From Streptomyces hyderabadensis (GTDB lineage Bacteria > Actinomycetota > Actinomycetes > Streptomycetales > Streptomycetaceae): 64,000 nucleotides of DNA. Position 1 is the first letter of the stretch, and each line of letters starts with the position of its first letter. A model generated the notes under the pieces. The model saw only the letters and a list, made by a program, of their open reading frames with translations. It was not told the DNA's origin and made no database searches. Made by a program: the position numbers and the translations under genes. The stretch lies in contig NZ_JAIOJZ010000016.1 of NCBI RefSeq assembly GCF_020404845.1, forward strand, positions 88,798-152,797. Reading direction: 5' to 3'. Shown here one piece after another: positions 7,087 to 15,303 of this stretch.

Positions 7087-7398
7087 GTGATCCCCGGAGA
7101 GATCCTCTTCGCCGACGAGCCGGTCGCCTTCAACGCGGGCCTCGAAGTCACCCGCCTGACCGTGCTCAACACCGCCGACCGGCCCGTCCAGGTCGGCTCC
7201 CACTACCACTTCGCCGAGGCCAACCCCGGTCTCGAGTTCGACCGCGCCGCGGCGCACGGCAGGCGGCTGGACATCGCCGCCGGCACCGCCGTCCGGTTCG
7301 AGCCCGGCATCCCCGTCGACGTGCGGCTGGTCCCCCTCGCGGGCGCCCGGGTCGTCGTCGGACTGCGCGGCGCGACCGGAGGTGCCCTCGATGCCTGA
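7087..7398 (+). CDS. ureB: Urease subunit beta
   Basis: 103-aa beta subunit starting at GTG 7087 (VIPGEILFADEPVAFNAG). Family marks are LTVLNTADRPVQVGSHYHFAEANP and the conserved GRRLDIAAGTAVRFEPG. It begins 14 nt after ureA and its TGA lies 4 nt inside ureC, a tight overlap typical of stoichiometric complexes. Because it starts with GTG, the open frame that begins further upstream at an ATG is not its real start. Confidence 0.96.
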   Translation: MIPGEILFADEPVAFNAGLEVTRLTVLNTADRPVQVGSHYHFAEANPGLEFDRAAAHGRRLDIAAGTAVRFEPGIPVDVRLVPLAGARVVVGLRGATGGALDA

Positions 7399-9112
7399 AC
7401 TGTCCCGCACCGCCTACGCCGACCTGTTCGGCCCGACCACCGGCGACCGCATCCGCCTCGCCGACACCGACCTGCTCGTCGAGATCGAGGAGGACCGCTC
7501 CGGCGGCCCCGGCCGCTCCGGAGACGAAGCCGTCTTCGGTGGCGGCAAGGTGCTGCGCGAGTCCATGGGGCAGGCGTGCACCACCCGAGCCGAAGGCGCC
7601 CCCGACACGGTGATCACCGGAGCCGTGATCATCGACCACTGGGGGATCGTCAAGGCCGACATCGGCATCCGCGACGGGCGGATCACCGGCATCGGCAAGG
7701 CCGGCAACCCCGACACCATGGACGGTGTCCACCCCGACCTGGTCATCGGCCCCGAGACGGAGATCGTCGCGGGCAACGGCAAGATCGTCACCGCGGGCGG
7801 CATCGACACCCACGTCCACTTCATCGCGCCCGACGCCGTCCACGAGGCGCTGGCGTCCGGCGTCACCACCCTCATCGGCGGCGGCACCGGCCCGGCCGAG
7901 GGCAGCAAGGCGACCACCGTCACGCCCGGTGCCTGGCACCTCGCGCGGATGTTCGCCGCCCTGGAGTCCAGCCCCGTCAACATCGGCTTCCTCGGCAAGG
8001 GCAGCACCATGTCGAAGGAGTCCATGCGCGACCAACTGCGCGCCGGCGTCCTCGGCTTCAAGATCCACGAGGACTGGGGTGCGACGCCCGCCGTCATCTC
8101 CGCCTGTCTGGACGTGTGCGAGGAGTCCGGCGTCCAGCTCGCCGTCCACTCCGACACCCTGAACGAGGCCGGCTTCGTCGGCGACACCTTCGACGCGGTC
8201 GCCGGCCGCACCCTGCACGCCTTCCACGTGGAGGGCGCCGGCGGCGGCCACGCACCTGACATGATCACGGCGGTGTCGCTGCCCAACATGCTGCCGGCGT
8301 CGACCAACCCGACCCGGCCGCACACCGTCAACACCGTCGAGGAACACCTCGACATGCTGATGGTCTGCCACCACCTGAACCCCGCAGTCCCCGAGGACCT
8401 CGCCTTCGCCGAGTCCCGGATCCGGCCCAGCACCATCGCGGCCGAGGACATCCTGCACGACATGGGGGCGATCTCCATCATGTCGTCGGACGCCCAGGCG
8501 ATGGGCCGTATCGGCGAGGTGATCCTGCGGACCTGGCAGACCGCGCACGTGATGAAGCGACGGCGCGGCCTGCTGCCCGGTGACACCCGCGCCGACAACC
8601 TGCGGGCCCGTCGCTATGTCGCCAAATACACCATCAACCCCGCCGTCGCCCAGGGCATCGAGCACGAGGTCGGGTCCGTGGAGAGCGGCAAGCTCGCCGA
8701 CCTGGTGCTCTGGGACCCCCGCTTCTTCGGGGTGAAGCCGCAGCTCGTCATCAAGGGCGGCCAGATCGCGTACGCGCAGGTGGGCGACGCCAACGCCTCC
8801 ATCCCCACGCCGCAGCCCGTCCTGCCGCGCCCGATGTTCGGGGCCCTGGGGACCGCACCCGCGACCAACTCGGTCAACTTCGTGTCCGAGCAGGCCGTGG
8901 AGGACGGGCTGCCGGAGCGGCTCGGACTCGGACGGTCCTTCGTGCCCATCCGGTCCACGCGCGGCCGCACCAAGGCCGACATGCGGCAGAACGACGCGCT
9001 GCCCCGGGTGGAGGTGGCCGCGGACTCCTTCGCGGTGACCATCGACGGCGAACTCGTCGAACCCGCCCCCGTCGCCGAGCTGCCGCTGGCCCAGCGGTAC
9101 TTCCTCTTCTGA
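7391..9112 (+). CDS. ureC: Urease subunit alpha (catalytic)
   Basis: 573-aa catalytic subunit. The ATG at 7391, 6 nt after AGGAGGTG, is preferred to GTG 7382. Nickel-site residues are all visible: H141 and H143 in DTHVHF, the carbamylated lysine K224 in GFKIHEDWG, His in AVHSDTLNE and HVEGAGGGHAPD, the flap His of MVCHHLN and the Asp of MSSDAQAMGR. The N-terminus LSRTAYADLFGPTTGDRIRL is standard. All residues needed for activity are intact, so a working apo-enzyme is expected, needing UreDFG for nickel loading. Confidence 0.98.
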   Translation: MPELSRTAYADLFGPTTGDRIRLADTDLLVEIEEDRSGGPGRSGDEAVFGGGKVLRESMGQACTTRAEGAPDTVITGAVIIDHWGIVKADIGIRDGRITGIGKAGNPDTMDGVHPDLVIGPETEIVAGNGKIVTAGGIDTHVHFIAPDAVHEALASGVTTLIGGGTGPAEGSKATTVTPGAWHLARMFAALESSPVNIGFLGKGSTMSKESMRDQLRAGVLGFKIHEDWGATPAVISACLDVCEESGVQLAVHSDTLNEAGFVGDTFDAVAGRTLHAFHVEGAGGGHAPDMITAVSLPNMLPASTNPTRPHTVNTVEEHLDMLMVCHHLNPAVPEDLAFAESRIRPSTIAAEDILHDMGAISIMSSDAQAMGRIGEVILRTWQTAHVMKRRRGLLPGDTRADNLRARRYVAKYTINPAVAQGIEHEVGSVESGKLADLVLWDPRFFGVKPQLVIKGGQIAYAQVGDANASIPTPQPVLPRPMFGALGTAPATNSVNFVSEQAVEDGLPERLGLGRSFVPIRSTRGRTKADMRQNDALPRVEVAADSFAVTIDGELVEPAPVAELPLAQRYFLF

Positions 9113-9120
9113 GCGCCGGG

Positions 9121-9795
9121 ATGACCCGCGCCGCACTGCTCGTCCTCGCGGACGGCCGCTTCCCCGCCGGCGGGCACGCCCACTCCGGCGGGGCGGAGGC
9201 CGCCGTCCGGGCGGGACGCATCACCGACGCCGCGAGCCTGGAGTCCTTCTGCCGGGGGCGGCTGCACACGAGCGGGGTCGTCGCGGCGTGCGTCGCGGCG
9301 GCCGCCGCCCTCGGTGTCGACCCGGGGCAGCTCGACCGGGCCGCCGACGCCCGCACCCCGTCGCCCGCCCTGCGGGTGGCGGCGCGCAGGCTGGGTCGGC
9401 AGCTGATGCGGGCCGCCCGGGCGACCTGGCCGAGCCCCGAACTCGACGCCCTGGCCTCGCGGTTCCCCAAGGGGGCCCACCAGCCCGTGGTGCTGGGACT
9501 GGCCGCGCGTGCGGCCGGTCTCGGGCCGCTCGACGCCGCGTACTGCTCCCTCTACGAGGGGGTGAGCGGGCCCGCGACGGCCGTCGTGCGGCTGCTCGGT
9601 CTCGATCCGTTCGACGCGACGGGGGTGCTGGCGCGGCTCTCGGACGACATGGACCGGGTGGCTCAGGAGGCCGTGGAGACGGGCGAGCGCGTCGTGACCG
9701 ACGGGGTCGACGTGCTGCCCGCGCGGTCGGCGCCGCTGCTGGAGATCGGGGCCGAGGCGCATGCCGCTTGGGCTGTGCGGTTGTTCGCCTCCTAG
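9121..9795 (+). CDS. ureF: Urease accessory protein UreF
   Basis: 224-aa all-helical accessory protein that joins UreD and UreG on apo-urease and gates nickel transfer. The family opening LLVLADGRFPAGGHAHSGGAEAAV is clear, as is the C-terminal RLSDDMDRVAQEAVE block. ATG 9121 lies 8 nt after the ureC stop. It is separated from ureG by about 190 bp of repeat-rich sequence, whereas the other ure genes overlap or nearly touch. Confidence 0.94.
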   Translation: MTRAALLVLADGRFPAGGHAHSGGAEAAVRAGRITDAASLESFCRGRLHTSGVVAACVAAAAALGVDPGQLDRAADARTPSPALRVAARRLGRQLMRAARATWPSPELDALASRFPKGAHQPVVLGLAARAAGLGPLDAAYCSLYEGVSGPATAVVRLLGLDPFDATGVLARLSDDMDRVAQEAVETGERVVTDGVDVLPARSAPLLEIGAEAHAAWAVRLFAS

Positions 9796-9956
9796 GCGGG
9801 TGGGTTCGCCCCCCGCCGCCCTGTTGGGTTCGCCCCCGCCGCCCCTCCCGTCCCGAACCCAGGGACTCTGCCCCTTCGACCCCCGCCAGGGGGCTCTGCC
9901 CCCTGGACCCCCGTTCGGCCTGGACGGCCTCGTCCTCAAGCGCCGGACGGGCTGAC
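9796..9956. repeat. Interspersed-repeat sequence between ureF and ureG
   Basis: Non-coding block made of GGGTTCGCCCCC-type duplicates (from 9802 and 9826), GGGGGCTCTGCCCCCTGGAC (9890-9909) and CCTCGTCCTCAAGCGCCGGA continuing ...CGGGCTGA (core 9926-9955). From general knowledge, the last two are very common intergenic repeat families in Streptomyces chromosomes. They can fold into hairpins and may act as transcript-end or mRNA-processing sites inside the operon. Confidence 0.65.
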
Positions 9957-9986
9957 AGTCCCCTAGTTTTGACAGGAGCCGTTGTT

Positions 9987-10664
9987 ATGCATCTCGACCA
10001 TCACCTCGAATCTTCCGCCGCCGTGTCCGCCGATGCCCGGCGGCCCGACGGGACCCGCCGTGCGCTGCGGATCGGGCTCGGTGGGCCCGTCGGGTCCGGG
10101 AAGACCGCGACCGTCGCCGCGTTGTGCCGGGCGCTGCGGGAGGAGTTGTCCCTCGCCGTGGTGACCAACGACATCTACACCCGGGAGGACGCCGAGTTCC
10201 TGCTCCGCGAGGCGGTGCTGCCGCCCGAGCGGATCAGTGCCGTGGAGACCGGCGCCTGCCCGCACACCGCGATCCGTGACGACATCTCCGCCAACCTGGA
10301 GGCCGTCGAGGACCTGGAGGACGAGGTCGGACCGCTCGATCTGGTCCTGGTGGAGTCCGGTGGGGACAATCTCACCGCCACCTTCTCCCGGGGACTCGTC
10401 GACGCGCAGGTGTTCGTGATCGACGTGGCGGGCGGTGACGACATCCCGCGCAAGGGCGGCCCCGGGGTCGCCACCGCCGACCTGCTGATCGTCAACAAGA
10501 CCGACCTGGCGCCGTACGTCGGCTCCGACCTCGCGCGCATGGCCGCCGACGCCAAGGCCGCGCGCGGCGAACTGCCCGTCATCCTGCAGTCGCTCCGGAG
10601 CGAGGACGGGGTCCGGGAGGTCGCCGACTGGGTGCGGGAGCGGATCGCCGCGTGGACCGCGTGA
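9987..10664 (+). CDS. ureG: Urease accessory GTPase UreG
   Basis: 225-aa SIMIBI-class GTPase that powers nickel insertion. The ATG at 9987 follows AGGAGCC. The P-loop GGPVGSGKT spans residues 32-40; VVTNDIYTREDAEFL and the CPH metal-binding motif (ETGACPHTAIRDD) are present, as are VESGGDNL and the NKTDLAPYVG base-recognition loop. A short His-containing N-terminal tail (MHLDHHLE) may bind nickel. The last 13 nt overlap ureD. Confidence 0.97.
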   Translation: MHLDHHLESSAAVSADARRPDGTRRALRIGLGGPVGSGKTATVAALCRALREELSLAVVTNDIYTREDAEFLLREAVLPPERISAVETGACPHTAIRDDISANLEAVEDLEDEVGPLDLVLVESGGDNLTATFSRGLVDAQVFVIDVAGGDDIPRKGGPGVATADLLIVNKTDLAPYVGSDLARMAADAKAARGELPVILQSLRSEDGVREVADWVRERIAAWTA

Positions 10665-11425
10665 GGACCGCCCCGGGCGGCGTCCGGGCGAGCGCCCGCG
10701 TGCTCGCCCGCGGCGACGGGCGCGGCGGCACCGTCCTGCCGGTACTGGAGGGCGACGGGCCCCTCGCCGTGCGGCGGACCCGGGGCAGCGGTGCCGAGGC
10801 CCGGGTGATGCTGGTCGGCGCGATGAGCGGGCCGCTCGGCGGCGACCACTTCACGGTGACGGCCCGTGCGGCGGACGGCGCCCGCCTGAGCGTCGGTTCG
10901 GCCGCCGCCACCCTCGCGCTGCCGGGGCAGGACAAGGCCGGGGCACGCTACGACGTCCGGCTCGGCGTCGACGAGGACGCCGAACTGAACTGGCTGCCCG
11001 AGCAGTTGATCTCCGCCGACGGCAGCGACCTGCGCGTCACCACGTCCGTCGACGTCGCCTCCGGGGCGCGGCTGCTGCTGCGCGAGGAGCAGGTGCTCGG
11101 GCGGGCCGGGGAGGAACCGGGGCGCCTGACCAGCCGGCTGACGGTACGGATCGACGGGCGGTGCGTCCTCGACCAGGAGCTGGCGTGCGGGCCCGGCGCG
11201 CCGGGCGGCTGGGACGGGCCCGCGGGGCTGGCGGGACACCGCGCGGTCGGCCAGCTGGTCGTCGTACGGCCCGGGTTCGCCACCGGGCCGCCGGCGGCCC
11301 GGGTGTTCGAGGAGGGGGCGGCCGTCCTGCCGCTGGCCGGGCCCGCCGCGTTGGTGACCGCCGTGGCGCCGGACGCGCTGCGGCTGCGACGGCTGCTGGA
11401 CGGGGCGCTGGCCTCGCTGGACTGA
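10652..11425 (+). CDS. ureD: Urease accessory protein UreD
   Basis: 257-aa beta-rich chaperone that binds apo-urease and channels nickel from UreG. It starts at GTG 10652 inside the end of ureG (13-nt overlap). Recognisable segments are VLEGDGPLAVRRTRG, LGGDHFTVTARAADGARLSV and LNWLPEQLISADGSDLRVTT, a signature of the family. It is last in the operon; no nickel permease gene is linked here. Confidence 0.92.
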   Translation: MDRVRTAPGGVRASARVLARGDGRGGTVLPVLEGDGPLAVRRTRGSGAEARVMLVGAMSGPLGGDHFTVTARAADGARLSVGSAAATLALPGQDKAGARYDVRLGVDEDAELNWLPEQLISADGSDLRVTTSVDVASGARLLLREEQVLGRAGEEPGRLTSRLTVRIDGRCVLDQELACGPGAPGGWDGPAGLAGHRAVGQLVVVRPGFATGPPAARVFEEGAAVLPLAGPAALVTAVAPDALRLRRLLDGALASLD

Positions 11426-11577
11426 CTTCCCGACGCGGGGGAGACCGCCGGGTCCGTCGATCGAACGCCCTTCTCCGTTTATCGGATTGGCAAAGAAGTA
11501 GTACTGGCTCTGTTCTCAGGAATCCCACAGCCGCGAGGATCCCCGTACTTGTCGCGAACACGTACGGGGAGGGCCAC

Positions 11578-13191
11578 TTGAGCACGAGCAGCATGCGGCG
11601 GAGGGCGACCGCGTTCGGCACCGCCGGAGCGCTGGTCACCGCCACGCTGATAGCCGGCGCCGTCACGGCACCCGCCGCGAGCGCGGTCCCGGCCGACGGC
11701 CACGGGCACGCCCGGGGCTGGGACCGGGAGGCGCGCGGTGCCGCCATCGCCGCCGCCCGCGCCGCCCGGGCCGGCATCGACTGGGCGGACTGCGCCGCCG
11801 ACTGGAACCTGCCGAAGCCGATCCAGTGCGGCTACGTCACGGTGCCGCTGGACTACGCCAAGCCGAACGGCAAGCAGATCAAGCTCGCCGTCGACCGCAT
11901 CGGCAACACCGGGGGCAAGGGCGAGCGCCAGGGCGCCCTCATCTACAACCCCGGCGGCCCGGGCGGCTCCGGCCTGCGCTTCCCGGCCCGGGTCACGAGC
12001 AAGAGCGCGGTGTGGGCCAAGACGGCCAGGGCCTACGACTTCGTCGGCTTCGACCCGCGCGGTGTCGGCCACTCCGCGCCCATCTCCTGCGCCGACCCGC
12101 AGGAGTTCGTCAAGGCGCCCAAGGCCGACCCCGTGCCCGGCTCGGAGGCCGACAAGCTCGCCCAGCGCAAGCTCGCCCGCGAGTACGCCGAGGGCTGCCT
12201 CGAACGCAGCGGCGAGATGCTCCCGCACATGACCACGCCGAACACCGCGCGCGACCTCGACGTGATCCGCGCCGCGCTCGGTGAGAAGAAGCTCAACTAC
12301 CTCGGCGTCTCCTACGGCACCTACCTCGGCGCGGTCTACGGCACCCTCTTCCCGGACCACGTCCGCCGGATGGTCGTCGACAGCGTCGTCAACCCGTCCC
12401 GCGACAAGATCTGGTACCAGGCCAACCTGGACCAGGACGTCGCCTTCGAGGGCCGCTGGAAGGACTGGCAGGACTGGGTGGCCGCCAACGACGCCACCTA
12501 CCACCTCGGCGACACCCGCGCCGAGGTCCAGGAACAGTGGCTGAAGCTGCGCGCCACCGCCGCGAAGGAGCCGCTCGGCGGCGTCGTCGGACCGGCCGAG
12601 CTGATCTCCTTCTTCCAGAGCGCCCCGTACTACGACTCCGCCTGGGCGCCGACCGCCGAGATCTTCAGCAAGTACGCCGCCGGTGACACCCAGGCCCTCG
12701 TCGACGCCGCCGCACCCGACCTGTCCGACACCGCGGGCAACGCCTCCGCGGAGAACGGCAACGCCGTCTACACGGCCGTCGAGTGCACCGACGCCAAGTG
12801 GCCCGCCAACTGGCGCACCTGGGACCGGGACAACACCCGGCTGCACCGCGACCACCCGTTCATGACCTGGGCCAACGCCTGGATGAACCTGCCCTGCGCC
12901 ACCTGGCCGGTCAAGCAGCAGACCCCGCTGAACGTCAAGACCGGCAAGGGACTTCCGCCGGTGCTGATCGTCCAGTCCGAGCGCGACGCGGCCACCCCGT
13001 ACGAGGGCGCCGTCGAACTGCACCAGCGGTTCAAGGGCTCCCGGCTCATCACCGAGCGGGACGCCGGCTCGCACGGCGTCACCGGACTGGTCAACCCGTG
13101 CGTCAACGACCGGGTGGACAGCTACCTGCTCACCGGCAAGGTGGACGCGCGCGACGTGACCTGCGCGCCGCACGCCACGCCCAAGCCGTAA
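11578..13191 (+). CDS. tap: Secreted tripeptidyl aminopeptidase (Tap)
   Basis: 537-aa secreted S33-family serine peptidase that removes N-terminal tripeptides from proteins. The start is probably TTG 11578, 5-6 nt after GGGGAGGG; ATG 11593 is the alternative. A signal peptide follows (RRRATAFGTAGALVTATLIA, cleavage near APAASA). In the alpha/beta-hydrolase domain the nucleophile is S245 (GVSYGTYLG), the acid about D470 (ERDAATP) and the His about H499 (AGSHGV); the oxyanion segment is YNPGGPGGSG. The C-terminal Cys-containing TAP domain is present. The sequence closely resembles the S. lividans/S. coelicolor Tap as I remember it. It is monocistronic, with a terminator at 13216. Confidence 0.95.
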   Translation: MSTSSMRRRATAFGTAGALVTATLIAGAVTAPAASAVPADGHGHARGWDREARGAAIAAARAARAGIDWADCAADWNLPKPIQCGYVTVPLDYAKPNGKQIKLAVDRIGNTGGKGERQGALIYNPGGPGGSGLRFPARVTSKSAVWAKTARAYDFVGFDPRGVGHSAPISCADPQEFVKAPKADPVPGSEADKLAQRKLAREYAEGCLERSGEMLPHMTTPNTARDLDVIRAALGEKKLNYLGVSYGTYLGAVYGTLFPDHVRRMVVDSVVNPSRDKIWYQANLDQDVAFEGRWKDWQDWVAANDATYHLGDTRAEVQEQWLKLRATAAKEPLGGVVGPAELISFFQSAPYYDSAWAPTAEIFSKYAAGDTQALVDAAAPDLSDTAGNASAENGNAVYTAVECTDAKWPANWRTWDRDNTRLHRDHPFMTWANAWMNLPCATWPVKQQTPLNVKTGKGLPPVLIVQSERDAATPYEGAVELHQRFKGSRLITERDAGSHGVTGLVNPCVNDRVDSYLLTGKVDARDVTCAPHATPKP

Positions 13192-13215
13192 CCCGGCGGG
13201 CGGACACCTGAGGGA

Positions 13216-13244
13216 GGGGGCGACCGGTCCGACCGGCCGTCCCC
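13216..13244. terminator. Hairpin between convergent tap and the epimerase pseudogene
   Basis: Arms 13216-13228 and 13232-13244 pair at 11 of 13 positions around a 3-nt loop, 25 nt after the tap stop and 14 nt after the end of the convergent gene. It probably serves both strands. Confidence 0.6.
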
Positions 13245-13257
13245 TGTCGGTATCCCG

Positions 13258-14283
13258 CTACCGTCCCTCGGCCCAGGCGTCCTCCGCCGCGTAGTCGAAG
13301 AGGTCGCCGTAGGCCTGGAACATCTTCGGGTACGCCTCCCGCCAGTCCCGCCCCGCCAGCCGCTCCTCGATGAACGCCACCGTCTCAGGAAGGGTGTCGG
13401 CGTACCCGGCCACCGGGCGGTAGCCCAACTGCTCCCGCGCCGCGCTCATGTCGCACACCACCGGCGCGGGCACGGTCCACGGCGTGTCGCCCACGCCGTC
13501 CACCGGCGGGCCGTCCAGCAGCACGTCCTGCGTCTCGACGCCCATCACCGCGTCGATCGCCGCCGCGATCTCCGCCACCGTCGGGGCGTCCGGGTCCACC
13601 GCGTTCAGGACGCGGGTGCCCGGCCGCGGGGCGGCCAGCCGGATCAGCTCGGCGATGTTGCGCACGCTCGCCGGGTGGAAGCGGCTCGCCCCGCCGTACG
13701 CGAGCACACGCCGGCGCCTGCCGTCGAGGTTGCGCTTGACGAAGTACAGCTCGCGCGGGGTCCGGCAGTAGGGGCCGTGGATCGCGCCCGCCCGCAGCAG
13801 CGTCACCGGCAACCGGTCGCCCGCCGCCAGGAGTTCCCGCTCCAGCGCCGCCTTGCCGGTGCTGTAGGAGCCGTCGCCCGGGCGGATGGTGCGCTGCGTC
13901 TCCGGGACCGGCACCGGGTACTCGGGGAAGCCGTCGGGCTCGGCCTGGGTGTCGAAGTTGCGGCCCTTGTCGTCCTCGTAAACCGAGACGCTGGAGATCA
14001 CCACCGCCGAGCCGACCCGCCCGGCCAGCGAGACCAACTGCCGTGCGTGCCCTGCCCCGTACGCCACCATGTCCACCAGGACGTCGCAGCCCTCGCCCAC
14101 CGCCGCCGACAGCGCCGCGTCGTCCTCCCGGTCGGCGCGCGCCACCCGTACGTCCTTGGGTCACCGTGCGTCCCGGTCGCCGCCCCGCGAGACGGCCGTC
14201 ACCTCCCAGCCGTCCCGGGCCAGCGCACCGACCGCCGCCCGTCCGATCTGTCCCGTCGCCCCGATCACCACTGCACGTGTCAT
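13258..14283 (-). pseudogene. NAD-dependent epimerase/reductase gene with an in-frame stop
   Basis: The minus strand from ATG 14283 encodes a Rossmann N-terminus (MTRAVVIGATGQIGRAAVGA, containing GATGQIG), then hits TGA at 14163-14161 after about 40 codons. The same frame then stays open for over 300 codons to 13258 and contains extended-SDR features: VISSVSVYEDD, the YSTGK active-site Tyr/Lys and PVTLLRAGAIHGPYCRTP. One change, CGA (Arg) to TGA, would explain the break. Initiation after the stop would give a 295-aa protein lacking the NAD-binding loop. Either a recent nonsense mutation, a sequencing error or stop read-through is possible; it is treated here as a pseudogene. Confidence 0.8.
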
Positions 14284-14362
14284 ACGGCGACCGTAGGCGC
14301 CCCGCCACCGGTCGGCCACGCCCTTCTGCCGACGGCAGACGGCGGAACCCTCAGGGCCCCGG

Positions 14363-15085
14363 CTAGCGGTGCGGCAGCCGGGGGAACCTACGGCCCTGGG
14401 CGGCCTTCTCGGCCTCCTCGGCCTTCACGTCCGCCGCGTACCGGTCGACGTACTCCTGACCGGAGAGGCCGAGGATCGCGTAGACGATCTCGTCGGTCAC
14501 GGCGCGCAGTACGGCCTTCTCGCCCTCCATGCCCGCGTAGCGGGAGAAGTCCAGCGGCTCGCCGAAGCGGATGACCACCGGGTGCAGCTTCGGGATCTTC
14601 CGGCCCGGCGGCTGCGCCTCGAAGGTGCCGATCATGGCGCAGGGCACGACCGGCACCCCGGCCCTGAGCGCCATCACCGCGACGCCGACCTTCCCCTTGT
14701 ACAGCCGGCCGTCGTGCGAGCGGGTGCCCTCCGGATAGATGCCGAGCAACTCGCCCCGGCCCAGCACGCCGAGCCCCTCGCGGATCGCGGCCTGCCCGGC
14801 CTCCTTGCCGGAGCGGTCCACCGGGATCTGTCCCGCGCTGCGGAAGAAGAACGCGGTCAGCCTGCCCTTGAGGCCCGGCCCGGTGAAGTACTCGGCCTTG
14901 GCGAGGAAGGTGATGCGGCGCTTGAGCACCGCGGGCATCAGGAAGTGGTCGGAGAAGGAGAGGTGGTTGCCCGCGACGATGGCCGCCCCGGACCCCGGCA
15001 CATGGTCCAGGCCCTCGATCCGGGGGCGGAAGACGACCCTCAGCAGGGGGCCCAGCAGCACGTACTTGAGCACGTAGTAGAACAC
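14363..15085 (-). CDS. 1-acyl-glycerol-3-phosphate acyltransferase (PlsC family)
   Basis: 240-aa membrane-associated acyltransferase that would acylate lysophosphatidic acid in phospholipid synthesis. The start is GTG 15085, 7-8 nt after GGGAG; the longer open frame upstream has no start signal. A short hydrophobic N-terminus (FYYVLKYVLLGPLLRVVF) anchors it. Family motifs are HX4D in GNHLSFSDHF, FFFRSAGQIPVDR, YPEGTRSHDG and VPVVPCAMIG. The charged C-terminal tail (AADVKAEEAEKAAQGRR) is typical of Streptomyces paralogues. No operon partner is seen. Confidence 0.92.
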   Translation of the reverse strand: MFYYVLKYVLLGPLLRVVFRPRIEGLDHVPGSGAAIVAGNHLSFSDHFLMPAVLKRRITFLAKAEYFTGPGLKGRLTAFFFRSAGQIPVDRSGKEAGQAAIREGLGVLGRGELLGIYPEGTRSHDGRLYKGKVGVAVMALRAGVPVVPCAMIGTFEAQPPGRKIPKLHPVVIRFGEPLDFSRYAGMEGEKAVLRAVTDEIVYAILGLSGQEYVDRYAADVKAEEAEKAAQGRRFPRLPHR

Positions 15086-15303
15086 GGTGTGTCTCCCAGT
15101 TCTCCGGGCTCTCGGCCGGTCGTCCGCGACCGGTGATCGATCGTAGCCCGACCGCGCCGAAACCGGACGGGACCGGTTCGGACGCTCTTCGGTCAACTCG
15201 ATTGACGCGGCCTGCCCGCTCCTCTGTGCTGTCCGGTGGCACAAGGCGCGAAGCCCCGGGTGGCGCACGGCCCGCGGCGGGGGCGCGACCCGGGGGAGGG
15301 CGG

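Noticed and set aside
7166..9136. Long minus-strand open frame of over 600 codons opposite ureC
   Set aside because: Antisense to a clear, motif-complete ureC; composition is typical of a GC-biased shadow frame.
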